A stretch of 64,000 nt of DNA from Emcibacter nanhaiensis (lineage in GTDB: Bacteria; Pseudomonadota; Alphaproteobacteria; Sphingomonadales; Emcibacteraceae): NCBI RefSeq assembly GCF_006385175.1, contig NZ_VFIY01000005.1:69501-133500 (forward strand), in the 5' to 3' direction. Positions 63,138 to 64,000 of the stretch are shown here, piece after piece. A program made the position numbers and the translations under genes. A model generated the notes under the pieces. The model searched no databases, was not told where the DNA came from, and worked only from the letters and a program-made list of their open reading frames with translations. The first letter of the stretch is position 1. Each line of letters begins with the position of its first letter.

Positions 63138-64000
63138 ATGAAGTCAATTGAACCGCTCATGATATCGGGCAAACGTGTTCTTCCGCTGGTGGAAGGCGGT
63201 AAAGGGATCTCCGCCACCAACGGAATCAGTTCCGGTGCGTGGGCGGCTGCAGGCGGCGTCGGCACCGTTTCCTGCGTCAATGCGGACAGCTATGACGAGG
63301 ACGGCAACGTCATTCCCCAGATTTATCACGGCAAGACCCGTCAGGAACGCCACCAGGAACTGATCCGCTATGGCATTGACGGTGGCGTGACCCAGATCCA
63401 GCGGGCCCATGAAGTGGCTGGCGGCGAAGGGCGCCTGCATATCAATGTGCTGTGGGAAATGGGCGGCGCCGAAGCGGTCCTCCAGGGGGTTCTGGAGAAA
63501 ACCAAGGACCTGGTGCACGGCATTACCTGCGGTGCCGGCATGCCGTACCGGTTGAGCGAAATCGCGGCCAAATACGGTGTTTACTATCATCCGATTATTT
63601 CTTCCGCCCGGGCCTTCGGCATCCTGTGGAAGCGGGCCTACAAGAAATCTGCCGACTGGCTGGGCGGCGTGGTCTATGAAGATCCGTGGCTGGCCGGCGG
63701 CCATAACGGTCTCAGCAATGCGGAAGACCCGCGCAAGCCCCAGGATCCCTATCCCCGGGTGGCGGCGCTGCGCAAGCTGATGAACAGCTTCGGCCTCAAT
63801 CATGTGCCGATCATCATGGCCGGCGGCGTCTGGTATCTGCGCGACTGGGAAAAGTGGCTGGACAACCCGGAAATCGGCCCCATCGCCTTTCAGTACGGCA
63901 CGCGCCCGCTGCTGACCAAGGAAAGCCCCATTCCCGAGAAATGGAAAGAAGCGCTGCTGACGCTCAAGGAAAATGATATCCTGCTGCACCGGTTCAGCCC
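63138..64000 (+). CDS. Nitronate monooxygenase family protein, 3'-truncated
   Basis: A frame open to the window edge (287 codons plus 2 bases) with an FMN-dependent TIM-barrel signature: PLVEGGKGISATNGISSGAWA, AAAGGVGTVS, HGITCGAGMP and PIIMAGGV followed by WYLRDWEKWL and FQYGTRPLL. It resembles the 2-nitropropane dioxygenase/NMO group that oxidises nitroalkane anions such as propionate-3-nitronate, but related enzymes (for example enoyl reductase FabK) share the fold. The start is ATG at 63138 with GAGG 12 bases before. It is the first gene after the pnp terminator. Confidence 0.85.
   Translation, partial: MKSIEPLMISGKRVLPLVEGGKGISATNGISSGAWAAAGGVGTVSCVNADSYDEDGNVIPQIYHGKTRQERHQELIRYGIDGGVTQIQRAHEVAGGEGRLHINVLWEMGGAEAVLQGVLEKTKDLVHGITCGAGMPYRLSEIAAKYGVYYHPIISSARAFGILWKRAYKKSADWLGGVVYEDPWLAGGHNGLSNAEDPRKPQDPYPRVAALRKLMNSFGLNHVPIIMAGGVWYLRDWEKWLDNPEIGPIAFQYGTRPLLTKESPIPEKWKEALLTLKENDILLHRFS

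Overview
The window is chromosomal DNA from an alphaproteobacterium. The evidence is the class I lysyl-tRNA synthetase, the 1600-residue NAD-dependent glutamate dehydrogenase, the hemC-hemD-Mic60-like-hemY cluster divergent from tsaD-gpsA, an RpoE/ChrR-type sigma/anti-sigma pair, a DUF1674 (SDHAF4-like) gene beside htpX, and the order metK-trmB-rimP-nusA-ylxR-infB-rbfA-truB-rpsO-pnp. Base composition is GC-rich, estimated by eye, with an AT-rich patch near 49.1-49.7 kb. The Na+-coupled transporters and a brominated-phenol-type dehalogenase would suit a marine organism, but that is inference. I saw no phage, insertion sequence, CRISPR array or rRNA.

Layout. 0-3.6 kb: end of an A-type Fe-S carrier gene, a large patatin-like protein, a SixA-like phosphatase and a 52-residue DUF1674 gene. 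3.7-10.3 kb: htpX, rsmB, rpe, a heparinase II/III-like gene and purH. 10.3-19.3 kb (minus strand): glutamate dehydrogenase, a PAS protein, and a two-gene unit of an NhaC antiporter and an NSS-family Na+ symporter. 19.5-21.7 kb: a soluble, cobalamin-type reductive dehalogenase. 21.7-25.8 kb (minus): three overlapping glycosyltransferase genes plus a flippase-like membrane protein. 26.2-31.5 kb: GTP-type PEP carboxykinase, an MFS exporter with ubiX, and an ECF sigma factor with a ChrR-like anti-sigma factor. 31.6-34.8 kb: succinate-semialdehyde dehydrogenase, a LysR regulator divergent from an azoreductase, and tRNA-Thr(CGT). 35-43.5 kb: the tetrapyrrole/Mic60 cluster, tsaD, gpsA and four small metabolic genes. 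43.5-49.7 kb: a DinG/XPD-type helicase, lysK, a sugar-phosphate transferase and an AT-rich orphan gene. 49.8-64 kb: a soluble chemoreceptor, then the long translation/RNA cluster ending in pnp and a partial nitronate monooxygenase.

Most promising observations. (1) The dehalogenase at 19499-21670 is apparently collinear with the structurally characterised NpRdhA: Ser, Tyr, Lys and Arg fall at residues 422, 426, 488 and 552, the NpRdhA active-site numbers as I recall them, and both Fe-S motifs are intact. A 7-bp inverted repeat lies just upstream. (2) The ChrR-like anti-sigma factor has lost all four predicted zinc ligands of its sigma-binding domain but keeps the cupin metal site. Its sigma gene has an ECF11-like promoter placed so that the mRNA would be leaderless. 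(3) The three-glycosyltransferase/flippase operon has no recognised product. (4) The AT-rich orphan, the PAS protein's unassigned C-terminal half and several structured non-coding segments (purH leader, tRNA-Thr flank, metK leader) are not explained by standard annotation.
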